A stretch of DNA of 64,000 bases from Grifola frondosa (Eukaryota; Basidiomycota; Agaricomycetes; Polyporales; Grifolaceae): contig LUGG01000015.1 in assembly GCA_001683735.1 (NCBI GenBank), positions 1,178,001-1,242,000 on the forward strand. Reading direction: 5' to 3'. Within the stretch, counting starts at the first letter, position 1. Each line of letters begins with the position of its first letter. Both the position numbers and the translations under genes were made by a program. Of this stretch, positions 35,785 through 47,406 are shown one piece after another. Below the pieces are notes generated by a model, which made no database searches, was not told the origin of the DNA, and worked only from the letters and a program-made list of their open reading frames with translations.

Positions 35785-36010
35785 TGGGTGAATATGATTG
35801 ATGAGGAAAAAATAATTGATTTTCTATTCTAAAATATTATATATAATCTTTTTTCACCCTTTTAATTATATGTCTATCTTTGTAGAGTGCTAAACTTATT
35901 GTTTAAACTATTCATTATTAATTCATCCATTATACATTATAAGTTAATAATTATAGAAATATAGTATAGATCATCCATCATCCACATCTAGACATTAAAG
36001 CACATGATTT
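35785..36010 (-). repeat. Inverted relic of a Helitron 3' tail
   Basis: On the minus strand this reads like the second tail subunit of the Helitron (GTGCTAAACTTATTGTTTAAA on the plus strand complements the TTTAAATAATAAGTTTGGCAC block) and ends at TTCCTCATCAATCAT. It is diverged and lacks the terminal hairpin. A smaller fragment of the same block lies at 36600-36632. Confidence 0.6.
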
Positions 36011-36114
36011 AACTAATATATTAGCATTTTTATATGACCATTAAATATTGAATATTTAAGTATTTAAGTAACACTTATTCTAAAATATTATAGATAATCT
36101 TCTCCTGCTGTCCC

Positions 36115-36594
36115 TAAGATAGGGCTCGCTCAAGTACGACTACTATCACATGACTTCCCGTGTCACGCTTGGCTGTAGGAACACTCATTTGTCTAATTCA
36201 GCTCTTCACACACCTGAAACAAGAAATCTGTCTCCGGGGAGTCATGTATACCAGTCATAATAGCACTTGCCAGGAAGCAGAAATTTTATTTTCGAGCTGT
36301 ACAAACAGGTTTTAGGCCGTCTGTGTTGAAAATTGTTGACACATTGGGATGACATGCATAGACCCCGAAATCACCTCAGCTACAATTTCCCATCTTAAAC
36401 ATTGAGACTTCATATACACACCTTTGTCCTCTCTGTGGGCAGACATACTTCAAATGTGATAGAAACTATTCTAATTCTTAGTAGATACTTGAATCTGTGT
36501 TGTGTGCAATGTCCCTAATTGGTTCTGGGGTCTGCCTGATCATGTGATGGTCACTCCGGTCACAAGTGGTCGTATTTGAGTGAGCCCTATCTTA
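36115..36594. mobile_element. TAAGATAGG-family MITE, 480 bp
   Basis: The termini TAAGATAGGGCTCGCTCAAG (36115) and the inverted copy ending at 36594 match over about 25 bases, with two or three differences including one G/A in each of CTCGCTC and CAAGTAC. The interior is non-coding. It belongs with the longer element at 32796-33790. Confidence 0.75.
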
Positions 36595-36633
36595 CAAGAT
36601 GTCTGTCTTTGCAAAGTGCCAAACTTATTAAGA

Positions 36634-36782
36634 CCACTGTGGTATCTGAAAAATTGCACAATTTATAAGTCATATATGATTTAGGCCTGACTTAGCTGCA
36701 GTAACACTATTCTGGGGTCTGCCTGGTCATGTGATTGTCACTCCTGGTCACAAGTGGTTGTATTTGAGTGAGTCCTATCTTA
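36634..36782. repeat. Half of the TA-MITE followed by a duplicated TAAGATAGG-MITE end
   Basis: 36634-36708 is the terminal part of the 376-bp MITE (ACTTAGCTGCAGTAACACTA end). Immediately after it, 36709-36782 repeats the last 70 or so bases of the 480-bp MITE (TTCTGGGGTCTGCCTG onward, ending CCTATCTTA). The original of that end lies at 36524-36594. Confidence 0.65.
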
Positions 36783-38572
36783 TCTCTTTTGGGCTCTGCC
36801 ATGACCCTGAATCAATCTGGTGTCATTGCTCTGTGTGGAACAGCTGGATGTTTTCAAGTACTTACATGTATTAGACGCTCCATCCACAAAATCTCAATTT
36901 ATTTTTTTCTCTTAACTAACCCTTATGAATTTACTTTTCAGGTCTTATATCTCTTTTTCTTCTTAATTAAGAACAAAAAGAGTGATTAAGAGATAAAAGA
37001 AATCTTATAAGAGTTTTTAGATGCCCAAATAAGTGCATTTAAGAGTAATTAAGAGACAAAAAGTATACTAAGTCAAATTTAGATTTTGCTGATGTTACAA
37101 TGTTGTCAATGACCTGGTCATTGACCAGTCCATCAATGAATCAAGTTAATGGGTCAATGGGTCAAAGTCAATAGTTGACCAGTCAATAGCTCACATGTTT
37201 CAGCAAAGCATAATTAAATTTGTAATTACTAATGTAAATAAGTATTAATGTGAAGGAGGACATTCTGTGGTGTACATATGTATAGGGATGAGACTTGTCC
37301 AAAAGGTGCTTGACTGCTCATCTTTTAGATCGTCAAACAACTTTCAAAGGGTCTTTTTGGAGGTATTGTAGTGTGTAATCATCACAGCATGTATTTTATT
37401 CACAAAATATATAAATTTTAGCATGAAACACAAGCCTTGTAACCTGTATACCCTAGTGCACATGCAACAGCACAACAGTCAAACTATCATGGAGAGTTTT
37501 GAGGAGGTCGAGTCAGTTATCTTATCTATGCATGCACATGCCATTGATCTCATCAATGACAGGTCAATGGCAGGTCAATGAAAGGTCAAGTCAAATGTTT
37601 ATTGACCTCTATTAATGTATTACTCCCACTACCTCTGATAGTGGGTTTTTAATGTGATTGACTACACCAAGTTTTTCCTCATAGATGGTGATCAACAGGA
37701 CACCTGCCCTAAAGTCCACCCACGTGCTCCAGTTCATCTGCTTGTCAGGGCTCCTTAATTGACACAAACTTTCACTGAGCACTCAAATTCACCTTCGCAC
37801 AGCCTCGAATGCTAGTGGGGTTTTTATTTAATTTTTTAGGTAGAGAAAGAGTGAGAAGAAGAGTGAGAGGAGAGATGGAGATGTGTGATGAGAGATGGCA
37901 GGGTTGTGGTAGTAGGACGTACTGTACCTACCTCGATGATGAGTCGACATTGACATTCCCATGCAGGTGCAAGGTGCGGGCAGCATTCTGTGGCAATGAT
38001 CATACTTACACATCACTGAGCATCATCAGCAAAATGTCAAAAGTCTGTTGGACATTGCACCGTCCGGCCAGACGCGTGCAATCTGGCCGGGCAGGCCACG
38101 AGGCTACCAGACTATACGCGTCTGGCCAGATAGGGCAAGAGCCCAGCAGAGCATGCAGCAGGTCGCGTTGGTCCTGCACACATAGGTACTCTCTTACATA
38201 GTAGATAATGTATCTTGTAGTGTTATGGTATAGTGTGCATCTGATTTTAATAAAATATTTTTTGCTGTGTCTAACTGTAAAGACGAGAGGAAGTTCACAC
38301 TTGATCAAATCGGGGTATGGACCTTCCAAATTAGGTGTTTACATCTCTTATTCGCTATGTTAGCATTGGACCTTTTCGGTGTTTTCTTATGATGTCACGC
38401 TTTCTCTCAATCTTGGCCCTTATAAGAAGTACCTCCCACCTGCAAATGGACTCCATCTCTTCTTTACCAAGATCTCTCACCATGAGCCTTTCAATCTCGA
38501 GTCTACTCTCTCGCTCCGAGTCTTCGGAATGGACGTGCATATATCGACCTCCAGCACACAAAAACGTCCGGG
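36783..38572. other. Intergenic with clustered GTCAATG words
   Basis: Between 37100 and 37620 the words GTCAATG, GTCAATA and TGACCAGTC occur repeatedly in two clusters (37105-37195 and 37550-37610). Near 38060-38135, three CTGGCC(A/G)G palindromic words sit close together. The frame at 37809-38201 contains a short TLTFPCRC stretch, which recalls CSL-type zinc fingers but is too short to support a gene. Confidence 0.35.
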
Positions 38573-39337
38573 ATGACGCTCGCCAGCCGCGCACCCTACA
38601 ATATGCCCATCTTCAGCTCCCCGCCACGCAGCACACATGTGCCGCAGCCCACTGTGCCTGTGTCCATCGCCCCCGCGGGGCTCATACGCCATCGCGCTCG
38701 ACTTCCTTCTCGAACCTACACACGAACCCGTTTGCATTCTGCGGGGTGCTACAGGTTGGCTCTGCATCGTGCCAGTCAATGTCTGGGCTGCACAACCCGC
38801 GCATGTCCTCGCCCGAGTTTGATGATGAGTACGACTTTGGTCGCGACTTGGATGACGACAGTGGCGAGTACTCGCCGGGCAATAGTACGCGTCGGCAGGC
38901 GCGGGAGGCATGGGCAATGGAATGGAGGTGAAGGTGGTGATGGATGGGGCGGCGAGTGCCAGTACGAGTAATGGGATTGTGCGTGCGGACTGGGCAGCGG
39001 GCAACGCCGCATGAATTGCGCATCACCATCTACGGAGCGAGGTATGTTGCACGGGAACAGTCCTACTCACATCTTCCTGGAGCCAGCATCACCCTTATGC
39101 CATATGAAAAGCAGCGAAAACCGGTTCCATCACATACTGTACCGTATGTCCCTTACCGGATCCTACGTGTGTCTGACACTCTCTGTCAGGTATGCAGTAG
39201 CGTCGTCTCCGAGCGACACGCTCATGCTTTTGAGTTGCCTTGTAGTGCACCCCTCAGACTCCCCACAAGGACAGCGTGTTATCGTTAAACAAGCCTACCC
39301 GCTCACACCTCGGCTAGTCAATATTTCTCTCATCTAA
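38573..39337 (+). pseudogene. Frame-broken gene of unknown family
   Basis: A continuous protein can be traced from ATG 38573 (MTLASRAPYNMPIFSSPPRS) through several frame changes. An acidic segment FDDEYDFGRDLDDDSGEYSP lies near 38820-38875. ITIYGARYVAREQSYSHLPG lies near 39026-39085 and continues to VPYRILRVS near 39170. After another shift, SPSDTLMLLSCLVVHPSDSP leads to a stop at 39335-39337. Shifts fall near 38680, 38900, 39000 and 39185. The even composition and lack of stops within each piece argue for a real gene that is recently broken or mis-sequenced. I do not recognise the family. Confidence 0.5.
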
Positions 39338-39459
39338 AAGTTCTGATATTAACATTTGCATGCAGCCACGACACCACTGGTAAACTAAGACCAGGATCCA
39401 TCGGTGCTTCTGCAACACAGCGCTAGGTCTAGATACTGAGTTCAGCGCGATCTTACGGC

Positions 39460-40080
39460 ATGCTTTCGCCTTGCGTGTATTCCCTCGCGCGAAGGGCGTG
39501 ATGGAACGCGACGTCGACCTGCACGAGCTGAATTAACAAAGAATTTCTCTGGTGCAGAGATTAACAGTCTTGTCAAGAGTACAACCAGTTTCGCATTCAG
39601 CAGGCACGTTAAGGTGGGTGTAGGTGCATGTCGATGTGCATTCTTAGTGAAGTGACTCGATGCTGAAGAGAATTTGATAGGTTGGAACATTTGCAGGTAT
39701 CTCAGACGACATCGAGAATCTCCGTGTGAACAGGACTGACTTTCTGATTGCGCTCAATGAGGTGCAGCCCACATTCGGTGCCTCGAAAGAGGAGATGGAG
39801 CAACTCTTTGAGAATGGAATTATCCACTATGGATCAATTGTCGACGTGCGTGCTAAGCTATGGTCATGCTTTCGCATACTAACCTCTCTTACTAATATTC
39901 TCATGTAGGATCTGTTGTGCTCTGGTGAACTGTTCGTCGATCAGGTGTGCGTGGACATGCATACCACTCGTCAGCATCCTCTTGCATGGCGGCATGCACA
40001 ACCCGCGCCGGATCCAGTGCGACTCAATCACAGCCACAACTCCCCCGGTAACGAGTGGGTCATTAATGGTACTGAGATGT
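39460..40080 (+). pseudogene. SEC18: Fragment of a SEC18/NSF membrane-fusion ATPase gene
   Basis: The region encodes the end of the first AAA domain and the start of the second. KGVMERDVDLHEL (about 39495-39532) is followed by a frame break and KNFSGAEINSLVKSTTS with AFSRHVK (39541-39607). An intron (GTGGGT...TTGATAG, 39610-39679) leads to GISDDIENLRVNRTDFLIAL, continuing to NGIIHYGSIVD. A second intron (GTGCGT...CATGTAG, 39846-39908) leads to DLLCSGELFVDQV, and after a break PLVSILLHGG near 39975, where the second Walker A should begin. No Walker A follows. Sec18/NSF disassembles SNARE complexes with alpha-SNAP. As an essential single-copy gene it must exist intact elsewhere, so this is most likely a duplicated fragment. 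Confidence 0.8.
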
Positions 40081-40792
40081 GACTTCCCAAGGATGAGTGT
40101 GAGCATGTGCAGGGACCCTTTTATTATACAATATTGCTTGTTTTAGTTCGTAACATGAATAAAATACATTTGTTGAAGTAAGCAATATTGCAAGACCGGG
40201 ATAATATCCGGTAACACCAGGCCAGGTAATGCCAGGTAGGCACCGAGTCATCTGATAGGATAGCAGGCCTGGCCCGATATGTATGGGTGCCTGGCCCTAC
40301 TTATCAGACGAATAGTGACGACTTGGACAGGCCGGCCTCCGGTTGCATGCCTCCGGGGACATGGTGCACGGTCTGGCACTGTCTGGTGACTCTTGCCAAG
40401 CGTCAAGTGTGCATTGCCTGCACAGGTAAGAAAATATATTTGGTGCACCGGATTGGGGCCGGTGCACGCTCATGTACGGTACCGTCAGTCTCAGGAGTTT
40501 TTGCTGATGATTGGCACAAATGAGTCATCGATGGCATCTACACCATGCAAAAATACATCTTGAGCCATGATGTGTAGTAACTAATAAAATAAAATAAAGC
40601 AGTTGTATGAGGTAGCGGGCTTTGCCACTCGTCGGCGCTACCACACTTATTGTCATTGACCTTGACAACACTGGACACTCGACGCGCGTGTTGGACGCGA
40701 TCACGTGACGAGTTGTTGAAGCTAACGATGAAGTTCACACAGTCTTCATAGCATCTCCCAGTTTCGCCGGCCGCTCCCCATTGTTCGTTACA
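40081..40792. other. Intergenic, includes BUD4 upstream region
   Basis: Inverted words TCTGATAGG and TACTTATCAGA (about 40249-40310) enclose CCTGGCCC repeats. Nothing else is recognisable. The last 150 bases precede the BUD4 start. Confidence 0.4.
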
Positions 40793-43700
40793 ATGAGCTC
40801 AGGACTTCCTCTCAGGGACCGTCTGCAGTCGAACTCTCCTGAACCCGCAGAGGACGGCTGGCTGTCTCAGACCACCACCCCTCTTCGCATCGCTAAGCGA
40901 GACTCTCCTCAACCTCAGCGCGAGTCGCAGCTCGCTCGAAGACAGTCATCCAGTTATAAACATGTCAAGGATCATCAGCTCGTCACAAAGTCTCCCTTCC
41001 GATCATTAATACCCACTCCTTCTCCCCGCCGCGTAAGTTGTGAAAAAAGACCGCGCCCCATCTCCCTGCAAGTAGAGAATGAGCATCCACTCGGATTCAA
41101 GAGACGGCAATCCAAAGGCTTTCAAGGTCTCTTGCAGAAGGAGCCAGTATCCCAGAGTCCATTCAAGAAAGCTCCGAACCTCTTGGCATTGGACGACGTT
41201 CCTCCCCTTCCTCCACCGAAAGTCGCAGGGGTTTCTTCTCACCGCGTCCCCAGTTCGTCCCTCCTCGTTACGAAACGACTTCATGGGCCTCGCGATGTGG
41301 GCAGAGTGCCCTCGAGTAGTCGTAGGGCAAGGCGCAAAACAGTGACTTTCGACGAGCGCTGCGACGTGGTGGAGTTCGATGTCGATGACATTGAGCTAGA
41401 TGAAGATACATTTCTTTCCGACATAGACCAAGATTATGATGACGTTGATGCTGATGCGTGTATTGATGGGAAAACCCGGCACCTCATGATAACTACGATG
41501 GCGCTCACGCTGGGGACGATAGCATCAATGGCTTGGTGGATTCAATGTTGGGTGGTAATTCCAATCAAGGTGCGTGCCATCCGTAAGTTCTTTGTTGAGA
41601 TAGAACTCAAAAAGATTCAGGGGCTTTGTTCAAAGTCGATAATCCCGACTTTTCGAGCACGCGCAGTTCCCCTCAGGCCGGAGATCCTCGCCACAATGAT
41701 GAGGATGTTCAGCAGCGGCCGATTACACTGACTAGCTTGGAAGCTGCGGCTGCGGATAGAACAGACTCGGATGAATTCAGCTGCCTCTTTAGCAGCACTG
41801 TGGATGAGCGGAGGACAAATCGCGACAAGAATCTGACCACAAGTAACATGGATTCCGAGGATATATCTCTCCCTAATTCCTGTGCGAATGGCCTTTTTCC
41901 TGATCCTCTCAGCGTCGTGCCGGCCAGTTCCGTCGAACCACCGGCAAGAGCTTGCTCTGTCTTTGCTGCAAATGAGAGATCAAATATTCCCGGACCTGAT
42001 AAAAATGTTGTCGATACGGGGTGTTCAAACGAGTTGCTTGTGGATGGCGACGTCACCTGCGAAATGATCCTTCCTCCAATGACGAGGGAAAATAATGCGA
42101 CTTACGATGGTATTCTGTCCATTGATCCGGAACCTCAGCTCATCGATCCTCCACGGCCCTCTATGCCTCCTCGTGCCCATACTCTAGACGAAATCGATGC
42201 TCGCCGTGCGTTTGAAGGATTAGAACTCGACTTCGGGCGTGGATTTGCGATGGGGGATGAAGGCATGAGCATGAGTGCTGGGTTGGGGCTTGCGATACAT
42301 GGCAGCGATATGCACTTGGGCGATGTAAGTGCACTCGACAAACTCGTCGAAGATGTCGCACAAGGTGTCGATAAGAGCGGCATTACTGTGGAGGCCGTGA
42401 CGGAAGGTATCAAGGCCAGTCGCTTCGAAATACCCATCACTGTGGAAGAAGATGACTTCATGGATACAAAAGACGATTTCTCCGCTACTCATCAATTATC
42501 TCAAACACCACCGCGGCCTGGATTGGAAGACGCGACGGTTTCTCTGTTCAATGTTCCCCAGATAGCTCGATCCTCCCCGCCGCCACCTCCACCTCCCAAA
42601 GACGCCATCCGTGCACGCGAAGAACTCATCAAAGCGAAGAAACGGGAAGCCCGCAGACATGCAGAGGGACAGTTTGACGGCTCCCTACGCGGGAGAGACA
42701 CGGAGAGGCCTAGCAGGAGAAGAAGCCGGAGCACTGGCGACGCAAGGCTCGCTCAACAACCACGTCCTACTTTGAATGCGCGAATGACGATGGATGACGG
42801 CGGGCTATTGGGAACTGGACCAGTCACGGAAGATGATGATCCACTTGCAGTCAGCATCAACCGCGAACTGAGAAAGTTGGAGAACACGACCCGAAGCGTA
42901 CGTACGCCCAGAATGATTGGCTTACACCACAACCTTAATGCATTCCTCTCCAGAATTATCACGTTCGCGAACGTGAAGAGACCATTTATGCCACCTTTGA
43001 CACGGATGGTAGATCGCATATGGCTAGTGCAGGCGACGAGGACGGTGGAATGGCGTGGAAGACCGTGAGACGCCCTTCTGACATGGCGAGTGGCCTGCGC
43101 CTTATAATTGACACTGTGCTTACGTTTTGGACAGAATGAGTACTCCAAGCAAATTAAGGATCTGCGAGCACAGGAAAAGTTAGGGAAGACGCATGGGAAG
43201 GTATTCGTGAAAGGCGAGTCGCCATTTGAATACTCAAAATTTATATGAAGGAACTAAGTCTTGCGATAGTAATCGGTCTTAAAGGCCTCGGTGTGCCTTT
43301 GCCTCACCAGCCAACGACCATCGTTTGTACGCTCAATAACGGTATTCATTTTGTCACGACCCCAGAGTCGCGGCTGGACAAAGATTGTCGCATTGATCAG
43401 GAGTTTGAATTGTACGTTCTTTCGTCCTGTTTGTTCTATATCTTGCTTAATAAAAATTCCCTTTTCTCAAGGATTGAACATAGCAAACTTGAATTTACTC
43501 TGACCATCAAAGTCACCCGGCATCCGCATATCAAAGCTCAGTTCAATGCGAATGATCTTGCTACCCGCCGCCCTACCCCTCAGCCTGCTCTTCCGCCTGC
43601 TTCTAAAGGCGGCGTACGCGCGTTCTTCCGAGGATCCTCCCCGAAGAAGTCGAACAAAGCTCCATCTCGACAAGCTTCTCCTGTACCAGCTCCGCATTTG

Positions 43701-44557
43701 GAAGAGAACCTCGCGCGATACCTGAAGCCTGATGGTACTTTGGCGAGGGCATTTATATCCTTCAAGGATATCGCCAAGCGATGCGATACAAAGCTGTTTG
43801 AGACAAGTTACCCTTTGATTAGCCAGAAGAACGAATTGAACGCACCGTCAAAGACTCTGCAAGTCGGCGAGATTGTTCTCCAAATATTCAGATTGCCCGC
43901 ACTGCAAGGAATTCCTTCAGATAAACTGCCGCAGAGTCTAGAGGAGTGCCACAGAGGACTTCGACACGTTTCGTGGCACAAGCAGAGCTATTTAGAGGGC
44001 ACTCTGACGCAGAGTGGTGGCGATTGCACGGTCGGTACTTCCTCATTCATGTCCATACTCAAGCTCACTATAAGCGAACAGTCCTGGCGACGTCGTCAAC
44101 TCCGAATAGTCGGGGCCAGTCTGATTGCTTTCAATGATGTGACCAAGAGAGCGATCGCCACCATAGACCTCAGGAAAGCCGTCGCTGTCGAAGACGATCG
44201 AGAGACCGTCCTCAGCCCTGCGTCAGGATCTACGACGCGAAGTATGTTCACTGACGACTTTGACGGCCCATATGGCGTCGAACGCTCCTTCCGCTTAGTC
44301 TTCGCTACCGATCAAGCCATCACTTTTTTCGCGGATACGGATGAAGAGAAGGATCGATGGTGAGGCCTGCATTGTCTTGTGATATCATGTACTCAGTTTG
44401 GCACCTATCTTGCAGGTTGCAGGTGCTGCGCGCTCTTGTCGGTCGCATCCCTCCCAACCCGCTCTGGGCGGAACTCGTATGGCAAAGACAACAAGAGCAG
44501 GCTAAACAAGGAATGCTCCAAGGACACTTATCTGAGCGGTTACCAAGCCATACCTAG
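40793..44557 (+). CDS. BUD4: Bud4-like septation/bud-site protein with C-terminal PH domain
   Basis: Read exons are 40793-41569, 41621-42897, 42954-43085, 43135-43213, 43270-43411, 43472-44030, 44082-44359 and 44416-44557, about 1,130 residues. The N-terminal two thirds is disordered and acidic/Ser-rich. The C-terminal part has the Bud4/anillin-type region (VFVKVIGLKGLGVPLPHQPT, NGIHFVTTPE, LEFTLTIKV) and a PH domain near the end (EGTLTQSGGDC, SWRRRQLRIVGASLIAF, then FRLVFATDQAITFFAD). Bud4 scaffolds septins at the division site. Introns 43086-43134 and 43214-43269 work only as GC-AG. The frame breaks near 41458-41522: either a 65-nt intron (GTGTAT...GATAG) or one missing base in GATGGGAAAACC; both restore the frame. 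It is convergent with the carboxypeptidase gene, 174 bp apart. Confidence 0.85.
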
Positions 44558-44730
44558 TGACATATCCTGTACTATACTTGCCGGACATTTTGTGCGTGTA
44601 CTTTATTATCACGATTTGAGTGTTTTTTATGATCTTGTTTCGACTTCGATAACTACTTTCCCCTGTATTCGTGTATGCCAATAAATCATGCTCCATGATC
44701 CATCACAGCCCTTACTACAACCAACCATGA

Positions 44731-47226
44731 TCAAGCTGACGGAGAGTCTTGTTTGCCAAGGGCATATGCAATGGTCTGGAAGGCAGCCCAAGGGACAAAT
44801 TCTATCGCGACTCAGCAATGCCATTGAACCCTTGAAGGATACTACTTACGAGGGGTCATGTGGCCGCTATAGTAGAATTCGACATCTGACACATCCTAAA
44901 TGAACATACTGGCCTATTTGAGTAAAAGGAAACAACTTACAAGTGAGATTTCGCTCAGTATGCATGTTACCGAATACACCCATATTTTTCACGGTGAAGC
45001 TCTCGGGCTCGATGGGTGTCTGGAATCCTTGCGCACCATTCCATGTCATGTTCCTAGAGACAGTGCCAATGTATTAGACAGGAGCCGTGCAAGAAGAGAA
45101 GGAAGTGCACTGAATTGCAATCCGCGTGCCCTCAGCAACAAGGATGAAGTCCTTCATGATACGAAGATTAGAGCAGCAGTAATAGGAATAATTTGGACTT
45201 ACCGCCAATCCATGAACAATCACCGTCCTCAAACTCTTCTCGATGACATTGGGCAGCACACTAAGCGTGGACGCGACGCTTTGATCATTTCCGGGACCAC
45301 CGCTCGGGCTAGCATACACAGATCCTTCAGAGCATGCCTCCCAGTTGATGTGCGGTGCGTGGATGGCATCTTGCACCTGAATACTCAAATGTCATCTGAA
45401 CACATGCTGCCAAGCGGGAAAGAAGACACGAACATCAGTCCTGCCGTCACAGCACGCTTAATTAGTGAAGACGAGATATCTGAGGACGTTATCTCTGACC
45501 TATTGAAATAAATGAATTGTTGAGTTGCTCGAGGGAATCCGATGACGCTCCCTAGTAGCCATTAGCTTTCTCCGTAAGGAGCTTTCTTCACCACTTACAG
45601 GGAATAGGCCACATATCAGACACCCTGTACACATCAAACGCCGGATTCAGCCTACACAATACATGCGTCAGCGACCTCATTTTCCAGGACTCCAGGGACT
45701 CACACCCCCACTGCCCTCTGGATAGGACTGTGCATTCTGCACTCCGGAAGCACACCCACCGCACCAGTAACGTTGTTCAACGTGCCGCCTACAGGAACGG
45801 GAGCTGTCCTGCGGGGGATAGGTAACGAACTGATCGAGATAATCGGTGTATCCGCATGCGTCGGAAATGTTCTGGAGCTGAGTCCAGAATGTGGAATTGA
45901 ACGGGAACAAGTTTTTGTTCGCCTGTAATATAGGACTTAAGGAATTGGCGGGGGGCAAAGAGATGGGGGCCACCCACCTGTGCAAAGCGGAGAGCGGGAA
46001 TCTCTTGCTGGACAATACCCCAACTGAGGGAGGGATCCGCAATCCAAATACCTTGGAGGTTGAGATCCTTGATGGGGTGCTCGTAAAGCCAGTTGGCGAT
46101 ATAGGGAACATCTAGAAAATACTCATCTTGAACTGCATATATCCTACGAAATGGAATAAACGCACAAAATCCTGCATACTGAGTTGAATGCAGAGGTCAA
46201 TACTTCCTATATGTATGCTGCACCTTGGCAGAGATGACTTACGCTCTCTCCGCTGACGTGAAAGTTGCTGCCTTTCAGCTCGCTGAAGACCTCCAGAAAC
46301 TGGACGAGAAACCCCGCGACTTGCTGCGCGAGCTCGTCATCGTTGGTGATGTTCGGTGTTCCTTGCGAGAATCCGGTCTATAAAACACAATTCAAAGGGA
46401 GATATAGGTAAGAGTTGATAAAGCTACTTGCTCCGACTGGTTGTTCCACCCAAAGTACGTTTGAGAGATTCGTCCAACTCCATGGGTTCCTGGCAGATGA
46501 TCAGAACGTCATCTGAGGAGAGTGAAACTCATCACTCACGGTGTAGGCGCAGATTGACCCCAAGACCATGCTAAGGGTTTATAAGTAATGCAGTTCATAT
46601 CGATCGCTTAAGAAAATGGTATGCAGTCACTCACAAATTGGTCCATTTTCTTGCAAGAATCCCTCCAGTGAAGAACAACCCGGCCCGCCTAACGAACTGT
46701 CAAAAATGTACTAACAAAAGTGACATGGCTCCTACCATTCGTCCAGAACAGAAGGTCGTTTACATTTGACGCATTGTTCGTGGGCCAAAACCTGTCGCCG
46801 ATGAATACTCGTCTCACAGAAAGTAGATCAGTTCAAGACTTGCCAGAAGAAGAGTTTTCTAGTCTCATGGGGGTCTCCAGAAATGGGCAAGAGCCCTGCC
46901 CACGACGGGCCCGCATCGAAGTTGACTGTGTACGAAACATTAGTCATAGTGAAATATACTAAAACGAAAATGTCACCGTCCGGGATCTTCGTCCCGTCGA
47001 CAAAAAACTCGTTCGCCCTGGGGTTGCTGAAGGTGAACTGGCTTTCGCGCTTGACTGGCTTCTGGGGAGAGGGAGACTCTGGCAGAGGTCCGAGGAAGTC
47101 GAGCATGCGGTCGATCTGCTCGCGCTGGATCGCCTCTGCAATGTCCATGCCTTCAAACGCGCCACCGGAAGAGCGCATTGCCCACGCGAGCGACGCTGTA
47201 GCCAGGAAGATAAGTAGCGATTTCAT
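44731..47226 (-). CDS. Secreted serine carboxypeptidase (family S10)
   Basis: It starts at ATG 47226 with a signal peptide (MKSLLIFLATASLAWA) and a propeptide. Family motifs in order are VNFDAGPSWAGLLPIS, GGPGCSSLEGF (oxyanion hole), WVEQPVG-TGFSQG, the nucleophile motif GES-YAG, then VHGLADFILVAEGTR with the catalytic Asp and SGHMTP with the catalytic His. Stop is at 44731-44733. Exons are short: 47226-46977, 46925-46844, 46791-46736, then several down to 46377-46243, a 13-nt micro-exon 46178-46166, and 46111 onward. Introns 46843-46792 and 46431-46378 are GC-AG. Single-base losses break the frame at the third intron (near 46736) and twice near 45795-45820 (G/C runs), so it is either mis-sequenced or a young pseudogene. 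It releases C-terminal residues from peptides in the vacuole or outside the cell. Confidence 0.8.
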
Positions 47227-47406
47227 GATGAAACAAATTCTTCCGATACAAGGAACCGTGCGATAGGATTGCAGAGATGCTCTGAGAAGGCAGTGTCCTT
47301 TTATGACGCCGTAGATGTTCAAAGCAGTCCAACAGTCTTGGCACGAGTGGATGACTCAGGTGCTGTGCTTAAAGTCCCGACCTACGCCATTGACAGTGCA
47401 TGCATA

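Noticed and set aside
37809..38201. Possible CSL zinc-finger (DPH-type) exon because of TLTFPCRC
   Set aside because: Only one CxC stretch is present. The second Cys pair and the family context are missing.
41458..41522. Certain 65-nt intron in BUD4
   Set aside because: It splices in frame, but the skipped sequence itself looks like coding (NPAPHDNYDG in another frame), so a one-base deletion is an equally good explanation. Left open.
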